Below, piece by piece: positions 31,913 through 40,234 of a DNA stretch of 53,986 nt. The DNA is from Candidatus Cloacimonadota bacterium (GTDB taxonomy: Bacteria; Cloacimonadota; Cloacimonadia; JGIOTU-2). The number at the start of each line of letters is the position of its first letter. The stretch's first letter is position 1. The notes beneath the pieces are model-generated. The model was not told where the DNA came from, searched no databases, and worked only from the letters and a program-made list of their open reading frames with translations. The position numbers and the translations under genes were made by a program. The DNA is taken from NCBI GenBank assembly GCA_023129415.1, contig JAGMCF010000219.1, positions 1-53,986 on the forward strand, written 5' to 3'.

Positions 31913-32045
31913 TAAGGAATATTTCACTGGGTTATGGGTGGGATTATATATAAAGGGCTAATACTAAGCCTTTTAAGGCTTTCCAAAGAAAATACATCTA
32001 AATCTATTATTGTTAAGTTGAAGTCAATCCGATTATATCGGAACG
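31866..32045. repeat. Dispersed element with AGCCCAGC hairpin (copy 2, inverted)
   Basis: Reverse-complement relative of 16121-16276 (shared landmarks AAAAATCAATAGCCCAGCCAT, AAGCCTTTTAAGGCTTTCC, AAATACATCTAAATC). This copy has an extra hairpin, AACCCGTGAAAT/ATTTCACTGGGTT (31898-31933), whose arms resemble the ends of the GIY-YIG insertion at 21229. Confidence 0.65.
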
Positions 32046-32339
32046 GAGAACTGGTTTATCCGTGTCAGTCACTTAATTTTATGATTATTATCCCGAATGC
32101 CTTCGGGAGCAAAATATTTTCATCACTTACTGTAAACTCTTTAGTAGAGAGGATACACACACTTTAAATTTTTACTCACCTTTTTTGAGTATTATTGTTC
32201 GGTGTTTCTCGGTGTTCTCGGCTTGCCCCGTAAGGAGGAACGACTGTATCGGGGTGGTGAATTCTTTTTGGTTTCGGTTCACCCCGTTAAATCATTTTTT
32301 TCTATTTAACTGGGGTTTATCCGGGGTAGGAGTAAGCAA
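32046..32339. other. Non-coding region before the second sensor
   Basis: No gene. Contains CCCGAATGCCTTCGGG (about 32091), a CTCACCTTTTTTGAG hairpin (about 32174), and a diverged ACCCCGTTAAATCA / TATTTAACTGGGGT palindrome (32279-32315). GTAGGAG precedes the next ATG. Confidence 0.55.
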
Positions 32340-33242
32340 ATGGTAAAAGAAATAAATTTGTATAACCATGAAAAAATGATGTATAATTGGTGGTCAAAAA
32401 TCCGCTGGTTTATGGTCATCATTCTTTTTGCAATAGGTATTCTGCGTGTTCAGCAATCTCCACAAACCTTCCCAATTATTATCTTTGTTACTGTATTTTT
32501 TGGAATATGTATTTTAAATATTCTATATCATTTGCAGATAATAAAAACAAATAATATATTTGGAACGGTTCAAATTGTTCTTGATGTTGTTTTCGCAACC
32601 TTAGTTGTTCATTTGACTGGAGGAATAGAAAGCTCTTTTGTATGGATATACTTGATAGCAGTAATTACTGCAAGTTTATCAGTAGAAAAAGCAGGTGGTT
32701 TTATATCAGCTTTAATAGGTAGTATGTCTCTACTGGCATTGATTCTTTTCTATAATTTTGAATGGCTCATTCCAGTTGATGGCTCATCTTTTAATTCTGA
32801 TGCATCTTCACAAACTATATTTCTGATTTCCTATACTGGACTTTTTACTGCGATCGCTTTTATTTCCAATTTTATAAGTGATATGCTAAAAAAACTATCT
32901 TTGCAATTTTCAGAAAATAAAATACTATACAAAGAGCGAGAAAATCAACTACTCGAAAAAGAGAGAATAATTGCTGAAAACAAGAAAAAAATTGGTAATT
33001 TTCAGAAAGTTGTAAAAACTGCAGCTGAAATCGCTGATATAGACCATGCTCTAAATAATCCTCTTAGTGTTATTTCTTTGTCAGTAAGCAGAGTAAAAAA
33101 AGCATCTACAGAATACAATGATGAAAGACTGTCTAAATCAAGCAATCAAATTACAGAAGCAATAAATAAGATAAATGGTATTTTGGTAAGATTACAGGAA
33201 TTAAAAAGATTTGATTTAATTCAAAAAGAAAGAAAAAAATAA
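32340..33242 (+). CDS. PilS-like sensor lacking the ATPase domain
   Basis: 300 residues. The N-terminal half carries about six membrane helices with the PilS-type stretch VHLTGGIESSFVWIYLIAVITASLSVEKAGGF. A coiled-coil linker (KILYKERENQLLEKERIIAENKKK) leads to a DHp-like helix pair with His236 in DIDHALNNPLSVISLSVSRV. The protein ends 64 residues later, so N, G1 and G2 boxes are missing altogether and it cannot phosphorylate itself. The stop is followed after 13 bp by a response regulator, so this looks like an intact short form. It may be a phosphatase, a phosphotransfer protein or a partner for the complete kinase encoded at 7027. Confidence 0.75.
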   Translation: MVKEINLYNHEKMMYNWWSKIRWFMVIILFAIGILRVQQSPQTFPIIIFVTVFFGICILNILYHLQIIKTNNIFGTVQIVLDVVFATLVVHLTGGIESSFVWIYLIAVITASLSVEKAGGFISALIGSMSLLALILFYNFEWLIPVDGSSFNSDASSQTIFLISYTGLFTAIAFISNFISDMLKKLSLQFSENKILYKERENQLLEKERIIAENKKKIGNFQKVVKTAAEIADIDHALNNPLSVISLSVSRVKKASTEYNDERLSKSSNQITEAINKINGILVRLQELKRFDLIQKERKK

Positions 33243-33255
33243 TAGGATTAATTTT

Positions 33256-34110
33256 ATGAAAAAACATATTTTAGTTGTAGACGACGAGCAAAGCATCAGA
33301 GAAATCTGTAAGGAATTCTTAGAAGAAGAGGGATATAAGGTTAGCCTTGCTGTTGATGGTCAGGATGCATTAGATAAAATGAACTATGATGATTTTGATC
33401 TATTTCTTGTTGATATGGTTATGCCTCGTATGGATGGACTTGAATTAATGAAGAGGATTAAAAAGAAACAACCTTTGGCTGTGATAATTATTTCAACAGG
33501 TTTTTCAAGTATTGAAGGTGCTGTTAGGGCTGTTCATGCCGGAGCATTTCAATATCTCTCCAAACCAATAAACGCAGAGGAACTTTTGGAAATTGTAAAA
33601 AAGGGATTTCAGTACTCTGAAGATTTATATGGTCCACTTCAAAAAGCTTTTGAACCAGGGCCTGAAGCTATACAAAAAGGTGAACCCCTTATGTTTCATG
33701 GATTCACTCCAGAAGAGAAAGTGGATTTTATGGCACTCGGACGTTTACGCAAATATGATGTTGGAGAACATATTCCTGTTGGAAATGATAAATCCGATTC
33801 AATTATCTTAGTTGAAAGCGGTGATATCTCAGTCTGGCTAAGTAATACAACTGTTGACTATCTAAGAAAAGGAGATACCTGGAGTGAAGAAAGCTTTATT
33901 TTAGCCGGGTCTGCATTTACTACACTCCGTGCTGAAACCGCAGTCAGGGTCAGACATTTTGACCGTAAAAGAATGCTTGATTTCTTTGCTTACAAAGGAG
34001 AAAAATTATTAAAAAGATTTATGATTAATCTTGTAAACTGCACTTTTTCAAAATGGCGGAAGTCCATTCAAAGAATCGTTATGTTGAAACTTGTTACTGG
34101 AGAAAGATGA
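33256..34110 (+). CDS. Response regulator with cNMP-binding-like domain
   Basis: 284 residues. A REC domain at 1-120: DD at 9-10, phospho-acceptor Asp53 in LVDMVMPRMDG, Lys103 in SKP. Then a linker and a cyclic-nucleotide-binding-like beta barrel (about 150-260: FTPEEKVDFMALGRLRKYDVGEHIPVG ... LVESGDISVWL ... GDTWSEESFI). The phosphate-binding cassette is not recognisable, so it may not bind cAMP. No DNA-binding domain follows. It is encoded 13 bp after the ATPase-less PilS-like sensor and just upstream of the pilT-pilQ region, suggesting post-transcriptional control of pilus activity through protein contacts (inference). Confidence 0.8.
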   Translation: MKKHILVVDDEQSIREICKEFLEEEGYKVSLAVDGQDALDKMNYDDFDLFLVDMVMPRMDGLELMKRIKKKQPLAVIIISTGFSSIEGAVRAVHAGAFQYLSKPINAEELLEIVKKGFQYSEDLYGPLQKAFEPGPEAIQKGEPLMFHGFTPEEKVDFMALGRLRKYDVGEHIPVGNDKSDSIILVESGDISVWLSNTTVDYLRKGDTWSEESFILAGSAFTTLRAETAVRVRHFDRKRMLDFFAYKGEKLLKRFMINLVNCTFSKWRKSIQRIVMLKLVTGER

Positions 34111-34121
34111 AGAATATCGTG

Positions 34122-34237
34122 TATCGTTTATCGGTTGAGCAGCTCGAAACGGTTAACGGTTAACGATGAACGGCACGTCTGACGATTGACGCAAGACGAT
34201 TCGAGCAGCGCAACCGTATGACGCCAAACGAAAGGAA
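34122..34237. repeat. Approx. 115-bp dispersed repeat, copy 1
   Basis: GTATCGTTTATCGGTTGAGC start, AACGGCACGTCTGACGATT centre, GACGATTCGAGC-GCGCAACCGTATGAC end. Copies 2 and 3/4 lie at 34567-34682 and 35095-35344. The copies border the HicB-like and S23 genes. Confidence 0.75.
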
Positions 34238-34313
34238 AATATGGAAAAGAAGGCGATGATGCGAAGCTATATCAAGAAAAAGCTGTGCGTCTTGCCATAG
34301 AGAAGGCAAAGAT

Positions 34314-34553
34314 ATGAATGAGGAAGCCAGATATGTAAAGCTTGTCGAGTGGTCTGATGAGGATGGGTGTTTCATCGGAAGTTGTCCAGAGCTTTTTTAT
34401 GGAGGCTGCCACGGAGACAATGAACGTGAGGTTTTCGACGAATTATGCCAAATTGTGGGAGAGACAATAGAGCTTTATCGGCAGGATAGTAATCCATTAC
34501 CTTCACCACTTTCTGGCAGAGAGTTTGTGAACGTTTTGCAGGAAGTTGTCTAA
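34314..34553 (+). CDS. HicB-family antitoxin-like protein
   Basis: 79 residues with the HicB fold signature ARYVKLVEWSDEDGCFIGSCPELFYGGCHGDNEREVFDELCQIV. These proteins normally pair with a HicA ribonuclease. Upstream, 34241-34316 in another frame reads GDDAKLYQEKAVRLAIEKAKI and ends at the HicB ATG, which might be a remnant of a partner; no HicA is recognisable. The tail (PLPSPLSGREFVNVLQEVV) lacks an obvious DNA-binding domain. The gene is enclosed by copies 1 and 2 of a dispersed repeat and may have arrived with them. Confidence 0.75.
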   Translation: MNEEARYVKLVEWSDEDGCFIGSCPELFYGGCHGDNEREVFDELCQIVGETIELYRQDSNPLPSPLSGREFVNVLQEVV

Positions 34554-34566
34554 CCAATCGCTGCAC

Positions 34567-34682
34567 CGTGTATCGTTTATCGGTTGAGCAGCTCGAAACG
34601 GCGAACGGTAAACGGAGAACGGCACGTCTGACGATTAACGCAAGACGATTCGAGCCTCGCAACCTTATGACGGGCCACGAAA
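34567..34682. repeat. Approx. 115-bp dispersed repeat, copy 2
   Basis: Closely matches copy 1 from GTATCGTTTATCGGTTGAGC through to the CGAAAGG ribosome-site-like end. It supplies the sequence immediately before the S23 ATG at 34690. Confidence 0.75.
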
Positions 34683-34689
34683 GGAAGAT

Positions 34690-35091
34690 ATGGAAAAGAA
34701 GCCAATAAGAAGTTTTCACGACTTGGATGTTTACCAAAACTCTTATGAAGCGATGCGTTCTGTGTTTAATGAAATCTTACCAAAACTTCCGGCAGAAGAA
34801 AAATATGATTTGATAAATCAATTACGGAGGTCAAGTAAGGCTATCCCGCGTCTTATTGCAGAAGGGCATTCAAAAAGGCATCAGAAAAAAGGCTTTCAAA
34901 AGTATATTGATGATGCAATGGGAGAATCTAATGAAACGATAGTATCTCTCTCTCAGACAAAGGACTTATATGCCAAACATATAGATATTGAAGTATGCAA
35001 AAGGTTAATAGATACTTATGATAAAATTAGCAGGCAGTTATATAATTTAGCATTAGCGTGGACAAAATTTGGTGAGAGGGATAAATTGTGA
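34690..35091 (+). CDS. Four-helix-bundle (S23/IVS) protein, intact
   Basis: 133 residues: FHDLDVYQNSYEAMRSVFNEILPKLPAEEKYDLINQLRRSSKAIPRLIAEGHSKRHQKKGFQKYIDDAMGESNETIVSLSQTKDLY. This is the usual S23 pattern (LxVYQ...LxxQLRRSS.AIP..IAEG), first known from insertions in 23S rRNA genes and now found widely as stand-alone genes; the function is unknown. It is the only unbroken one of four S23-type genes in the window. It is framed by the dispersed repeat (copies 2 and 3), hinting that gene and repeat move together (inference). Confidence 0.85.
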   Translation: MEKKPIRSFHDLDVYQNSYEAMRSVFNEILPKLPAEEKYDLINQLRRSSKAIPRLIAEGHSKRHQKKGFQKYIDDAMGESNETIVSLSQTKDLYAKHIDIEVCKRLIDTYDKISRQLYNLALAWTKFGERDKL

Positions 35092-35094
35092 TAT

Positions 35095-35344
35095 CGGGTA
35101 TTGCTTATCGGTTGTGTCCCGATGTATTGGGAAAACTGTATAAGTATTACGGATATCAGGTCGTTAAGCGATTACCGTATTACGATTCGAGCCGCGCAAC
35201 CTTATGCCGTATATCGTTTATCGGTTGGGCAACTCGAAACGGTTAACGGTTGTCGGCGATCGGGTCGCTTAACGGTTGACGGGAAACGGCACGTCTGACG
35301 ATTGACGAACGACGATTCGAGCTGCGCAACCGCAACCGTATAAC
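35095..35344. repeat. Dispersed repeat, copies 3 (diverged) and 4
   Basis: 35095-35208 is a diverged copy (CTTATCGGTTG..., GACGATTCGAGC-like GATTCGAGCCGCGCAACC). 35209-35344 is a closer one with a small internal insertion. Any frame running through here is repeat sequence. Confidence 0.65.
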
Positions 35345-35364
35345 TTAATATTTATAGGAGAACA

Positions 35365-36582
35365 ATGAGTCTATCTTTTACACCTGAAATGTTAGTAGGA
35401 TTACCAGAATACTTGACAGGCACAAGTCGTTTTCAAAACATTAATAAAATCATTACTTACAACGCTGTCTGGCGTAAGGAAGCTTATGATCATTTGAGTA
35501 AGCTACTTAAATATATGCGAGAAATAAACGCTTCTGATATGGATTTTGGTGGTCCAGGAGCAAATAAAAGGATTTGGTATAGAGTTTATGGTAAAAAATC
35601 TCCAACCAATGATATGCCACATTACACTAATGATGAAATTACTGCTATGTTACTAAGTGTATTGTCAGATGAGCAGAAATTAACCCTTTTTAAAAGTAAA
35701 AATGTAGACATCTCTATTGGAGTGGTGTTTGAAGATGATGAAATGCCCAGTAGATTTCGTAGCGATATTTACTATGAAAGTAATATTATGGTTGCAAACT
35801 TCAGACGCATTAGCCAGGAACTATTTAAGATCGAGTCTCTAGGTTTCCCAGAACCTATTATAAAAAGATTAGATCTTAATTATGAAAAATCTGGTCTAAT
35901 TTTAGTTACTGGTATAACTGGCTCGGGAAAAAGTTGTACTTTAGATTCAATTGTTGACATGAACAATCACAATAATGAATCACATATTATAATTATTGGA
36001 AACCCAATTGAATACATCCACAAATCTGACAAATGTATTATCAGACATAGGGAGCTTGGTGAAGATGTATTGGGTTTTAAAGAAGGAGTTATTCAAGCAC
36101 TAAGACAGGACCCAGATATAATTGTTGTTGGTGAAATGAGAGATCCAGAAACAATTGCAACAGTTATTGAAGCTACAGACAGTGGTCATAAGTGTTTTAC
36201 TACCTTGCATACAAGTTCAGTAGTTGATAGTATACACAGAATTATTGGAGAATTCCTACCAAGAGAGCAAGAGCGAATAAGATTAAGATTAGCAGATACC
36301 CTTAAAGTAATTATATCCCAAAAACTGGTTCCTAATAAAAAGGGAAAATTATCATTGGCAAAAGAAATTCTTTCTGTAAATGCTTCTGTTCGTGCTGCAA
36401 TCAGAAGCCAAAATATTGGGGAAATATACCAGATGATTACTGAGGGGAAAAAATTGGGTATGATGACCCTTGAACAAGACCTATTAAATCTATGTAAAAC
36501 CAATACCATAACAAAAGAAACAGCTATGAACTTTTCAAATAATAGAAAGAGAATGGAGCAGTTTTTAGCTTATACAGAATAG
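35365..36582 (+). CDS. PilT-like type IV pilus ATPase
   Basis: A 405-residue PilT/GspE-type ATPase, longer than usual at the N-terminus (first about 60 residues unlike PilT). Core motifs: INASDMDFGG where PilT has GASDLHL, RFR- and NFRRIS-type arms, Walker A GITGSGKS (183-190), the Walker B/His-box region IIVVGEMRDPETI (GEMRD at 256-260) and TTLHTSS. No CxxC pair, unlike PilB. It should power pilus retraction. It opens the operon to the secretin gene and is preceded by AGGAG. The diverged Asp box makes a specialised PilU-like role possible. Confidence 0.85.
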   Translation: MSLSFTPEMLVGLPEYLTGTSRFQNINKIITYNAVWRKEAYDHLSKLLKYMREINASDMDFGGPGANKRIWYRVYGKKSPTNDMPHYTNDEITAMLLSVLSDEQKLTLFKSKNVDISIGVVFEDDEMPSRFRSDIYYESNIMVANFRRISQELFKIESLGFPEPIIKRLDLNYEKSGLILVTGITGSGKSCTLDSIVDMNNHNNESHIIIIGNPIEYIHKSDKCIIRHRELGEDVLGFKEGVIQALRQDPDIIVVGEMRDPETIATVIEATDSGHKCFTTLHTSSVVDSIHRIIGEFLPREQERIRLRLADTLKVIISQKLVPNKKGKLSLAKEILSVNASVRAAIRSQNIGEIYQMITEGKKLGMMTLEQDLLNLCKTNTITKETAMNFSNNRKRMEQFLAYTE

Positions 36583-36593
36583 ACTCATAAGTA

Positions 36594-39356
36594 ATGAAAT
36601 TTAAAAAAGATAAACTGGCATTTGGTATTTTCCAGGATGGATTATCAATTAAGGTTGCACAATTAGGTGTAATTAATGACAAAATTAGAATAATCCGGCT
36701 GGAGGAAACTGCTCTTTCGCATCCTTTGGGTGGAGAAGAAATTTCTGAGGAGATAGAAAAATTAGAAGAGCTAGAAGAATTAAAAATTCCAGAAATATCA
36801 GAATATGATAAACCAGAAGAACTTGAAAAAGTAGAGGAAGCTCCCGAAGATTTAACTGGTAAGACCGACTTGCAAAATTTGCTAGCTAATTTTCCATTAG
36901 ATAAAGGAAAAATCGCACTTAATGCTAATGAAGAGCAAATTTCATATTACCAGTTTGAACCAGGGTTTTTCACATCTGGAATAAAAAAGAAAATCCAGAC
37001 AGAAATTCTATCAAAAGAGGAATTGAAAGCCAAAAATTATACCTTTGACTACATATATAATGATGACAAATCCATTCTGGCATTTGTGCATCGGGGACAA
37101 TTTGAACTTCTTAAAGCTCTGCAAGAAATTAATCTTATAGTATCAAAAAAGAAATTATTCTATAGTTTTATAGATACTAATGAAATCTCATTAATGAATT
37201 TGGTAAGAGCTAACTATGATTTTCCTCCAGAAGATTATGTGCTGATATTATACATTGGTGTTGATTACAAAGTGGGAATTGTAATGAAGGGGAAAGGTCA
37301 CTATAAGACATTTCCCATTATTGTTACAGAAACAGAACCAGAAAAAATGAGACAAGCGATTTATTCCAAAATTATGCTAGAACAAGATGTATCAAATATA
37401 CCTATTACTCAACATATTATTTTAGTAGGAGAGCAGGTTAATAATGAAGATGTAGAATCCTTTCAAGAAAAATGTAATGAAGGAGCAACTGTAAATCGTT
37501 TAGAATTAAATAAAGTTGGCATTGTTAAAGAAAGAAAAGATGAAATTACTCCAGAAAAAATAGCTCAATACGCTATCCCAATTGCACTTGCATGGAAGAC
37601 ATTAGACACCAAAAATAAAGCTTTTTTCCCATCCAATCTTTTGCCAACCAAGATTATAGAACGTCAAAAACATTTTAAGATTGCCTGGCATGGCTTTTTC
37701 GTTTTAGGCGCCATATTCTACTTTACTTTTATGGGCACCACAAAAAATATGACTCTCAAACAACAAATCTTGAATGCACAACAAATTAATCGTGAGTTAG
37801 AATTAGAAATTCGACAAAAGCAAAATATTATTACAAAAATCAGTCAAATAAGAAGTGAAATCAGTGTTTTAGAAGATAATATTTTGAAAATAGAAAATTT
37901 AATTGGAAGTAAAAATCAGTGGCACTATATTCTCAATGTCATAGCAAATGCATTTTTAGAAAATGAAATAAGTTGGATAAATAACTTAAAAAGCTCGGAA
38001 GATAACTTTCAAATTTCCGGCTATACAACACAAAAAAGAAATATTATTCGTTTTTCAAAACTATTTCTAAATGGAAGAATTGAAAGAATTACAAAGCATC
38101 TTATGCAAGATTTAACAATCTGGAGATACGACATGACTTTTCCATACCCTGATCCTAAAGATATTGAGAAAGAAAAAGAAGAAGGCCTGTCAAAAATTCA
38201 AATAGCAGAACTGACTGAAGAACCACCAGAACCTGAACCAGAACCTATAACCAAAGAACCAATTAAACCTGAAACCTTTGAGATAGAAGTTTCTGAAGTT
38301 AATATAAAAGAAATTTATAACAATATAGTTTCTATATATTTTAAAAGAAATACTCAAGATGCTTACGAAAGATTTAAAGAATTTATTATAAAGTATCCCG
38401 ACCACAAACTTGCACACAATGCTAACTATTTAATGGGAGAATGCCTTTATACACTGGGGAAAATTTCTGAAGCAAAAGTTATTTTTGAAAACACAATTAA
38501 ACAGAAAGGAACAAAAACACCTGATGCGCTTATGATGCTTGGCAACTCTTATTTTAAAGAAAATGATATAAATAATGCAATTTATTATTGGAATCAACTT
38601 GTTACCAATTATCCAGATCATAAATTGGCAATAATAGCTAAAAACAAAATAAATACTTTTTCCAGTCTCGAAAATATTTATAAAGAAAAATCAGAAAGCA
38701 AACCCAGAGCAACAATTGTTGAAAAAGAAGTAGTTAAAAAAGAAGTATATGAATTACAACTGTTATCAAGAAGAGACTATTCACAAGTCGAGCAAGATAA
38801 GAAAGCACTTGAACAATTTGGATATAAAACAAAAATAACTTCTTTATTGAAAGATGGAGAAATCTTCTATCGTTTAAGATTAGATGATTCATATACCCAA
38901 TCTAAAGCCATTGCCTTGGGTGAAAAGATTAAAGAACTATTTCCTTTTATTAATAATTATTGGATTGAAAAGATATTATATGATGATGATATTTCAAAAA
39001 TTTACCATTATATTATAAATATATATTTTTCTGGAAATTTTGAAAAGGCATTAGAAAAATTAAGTGAATTTTCCGAAAAGTATCCAAGCCACCCTCTTGC
39101 ATATAATACTAATTATCTTACTGGAGAATGCTTATACCAAATTGGAAGAATCGATGAAGCAAAAAAAATATTTGAGAATACTATTAAACTCAAAGGAAAT
39201 AAAACTCCCGATGCCCTTATGATGATAGGAAATTGTTATAAAAAGGAAAATGATCTAAATAGGGCAATTGATTATTGGAATCAGCTAATTAACACCTTCC
39301 CGGATAATAAATTATCAAAAATTGCCCAGTATAAAATTAAAATTTTTAAAGACTAA
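36594..39356 (+). CDS. PilM-PilN-TPR-SPOR-TPR fusion protein
   Basis: 920 residues. 1-360: PilM-like actin-fold domain (KLAFGIFQDGLSIKVAQL ... VLILYIGVDYKVGIVMKGKG) with an acidic Glu-rich insertion at about 48-95. Around 365-385 a membrane helix (FFVLGAIFYFTFMG) and a coiled coil (QINRELELEIRQKQNII) begin a PilN-like segment to about 520. A Pro/Glu-rich linker (EEPPEPEPEPITKEP) leads to TPR-like repeats (IYFKRNTQDAYERFKEFIIKYPDHKLAHNANYLMGECLY...), then a SPOR-like domain (VYELQLLSRRDYSQVEQDKKALEQFGYKT), then a second copy of the TPR block. PilM and PilN are normally separate cytoplasmic and membrane proteins of the alignment complex. The TPR/SPOR tail would lie in the periplasm, where SPOR domains bind denuded peptidoglycan glycans. 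Confidence 0.78.
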   Translation: MKFKKDKLAFGIFQDGLSIKVAQLGVINDKIRIIRLEETALSHPLGGEEISEEIEKLEELEELKIPEISEYDKPEELEKVEEAPEDLTGKTDLQNLLANFPLDKGKIALNANEEQISYYQFEPGFFTSGIKKKIQTEILSKEELKAKNYTFDYIYNDDKSILAFVHRGQFELLKALQEINLIVSKKKLFYSFIDTNEISLMNLVRANYDFPPEDYVLILYIGVDYKVGIVMKGKGHYKTFPIIVTETEPEKMRQAIYSKIMLEQDVSNIPITQHIILVGEQVNNEDVESFQEKCNEGATVNRLELNKVGIVKERKDEITPEKIAQYAIPIALAWKTLDTKNKAFFPSNLLPTKIIERQKHFKIAWHGFFVLGAIFYFTFMGTTKNMTLKQQILNAQQINRELELEIRQKQNIITKISQIRSEISVLEDNILKIENLIGSKNQWHYILNVIANAFLENEISWINNLKSSEDNFQISGYTTQKRNIIRFSKLFLNGRIERITKHLMQDLTIWRYDMTFPYPDPKDIEKEKEEGLSKIQIAELTEEPPEPEPEPITKEPIKPETFEIEVSEVNIKEIYNNIVSIYFKRNTQDAYERFKEFIIKYPDHKLAHNANYLMGECLYTLGKISEAKVIFENTIKQKGTKTPDALMMLGNSYFKENDINNAIYYWNQLVTNYPDHKLAIIAKNKINTFSSLENIYKEKSESKPRATIVEKEVVKKEVYELQLLSRRDYSQVEQDKKALEQFGYKTKITSLLKDGEIFYRLRLDDSYTQSKAIALGEKIKELFPFINNYWIEKILYDDDISKIYHYIINIYFSGNFEKALEKLSEFSEKYPSHPLAYNTNYLTGECLYQIGRIDEAKKIFENTIKLKGNKTPDALMMIGNCYKKENDLNRAIDYWNQLINTFPDNKLSKIAQYKIKIFKD

Positions 39357-39361
39357 ATAAT

Positions 39362-40234
39362 ATGCCATATACTATTAGAAATACTATTATATTATTTGGA
39401 TTGTTAATAATTGTTATTCTTGGAACAATTTTAGTTAATGCAAAATCTGTTAAAAGATTTGAAGAATTAGAAAAATCAAACAAAGAATATTCTGAAACGA
39501 TTAAAAGACTTAAAAGCACATACCCTGATCTGGAAAATGAAGAAAAGGTAATAGAATCTCTTGAGAATATGAAGAAAAAAGTACTTGAAAGCAGCAAAAT
39601 CATACTTAAAGAGGATAATCCAACTCTTACATATCAGTATTTAATTGATATTTGTGATAATTTCTGTCCTGATGTTATTTTTGATTTTAATGTCTCAAGA
39701 TCTGGAGAAGATATAGATTTCTCATTTAATACATATAGCATTTCCGGGAAAGTTAATATAGAATCACTTCACTTTTTTATTTTTCAAATTGAGTATCAAG
39801 CACCTCTTTATATAATCGAATCTATCACACTTGCTGAAGAATCCGTAGCTAAAGCTGATACAGTAAATTTCACAATTACTCTCAGTGCATATTATAATAA
39901 AAGTGGAAATTATATAAAAGATATACCATTAAAAAGTTTTAAGTTTACAAATCTAAGATATAACCCATTCTATTCCAGAATACATGATCCTATATTGGAT
40001 TCATATGAACTCCAATTTCTTAGTATTCATACCTCAACAATGATAGGATTAACACCATATAAAGTTTTCTTGAGGGATGAAGATGGAAAAATCAATACTC
40101 TCACTCCAGGAGACAAAGTTGCTTATGGATATCTGGATCATATCAACTGGTATAAACAAGCTGCTGTATTTAAAATAAACCGAATCGGTATCTCAGAAGA
40201 AGAAATTATATATATTGAGGGTGAAACCCAATGA
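39362..40234 (+). CDS. PilO-PilP-like alignment complex protein
   Basis: 290 residues. One N-terminal membrane helix (ILFGLLIIVILGTILVNA), a coiled coil (KRFEELEKSNKEYSETIKRLKSTY) and an alpha/beta domain with SLHFFIFQIEYQAPLYIIESITL, as in PilO. After residue 195 a PilP-like beta domain follows (IGLTPYKVFLRDEDGKINTLTPGDKVAYGYLDHINWYKQAAVFKINRIGI). So this gene may combine PilO and PilP, linking the inner-membrane complex to the secretin. It starts 6 bp after the PilMN stop, and its stop overlaps the pilQ start (ATGA). Confidence 0.7.
   Translation: MPYTIRNTIILFGLLIIVILGTILVNAKSVKRFEELEKSNKEYSETIKRLKSTYPDLENEEKVIESLENMKKKVLESSKIILKEDNPTLTYQYLIDICDNFCPDVIFDFNVSRSGEDIDFSFNTYSISGKVNIESLHFFIFQIEYQAPLYIIESITLAEESVAKADTVNFTITLSAYYNKSGNYIKDIPLKSFKFTNLRYNPFYSRIHDPILDSYELQFLSIHTSTMIGLTPYKVFLRDEDGKINTLTPGDKVAYGYLDHINWYKQAAVFKINRIGISEEEIIYIEGETQ

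Noticed and set aside
35101-35298. Small gene in the dispersed repeat
   Set aside because: The frame lies within the 115-bp repeat copies and has no protein-like features.
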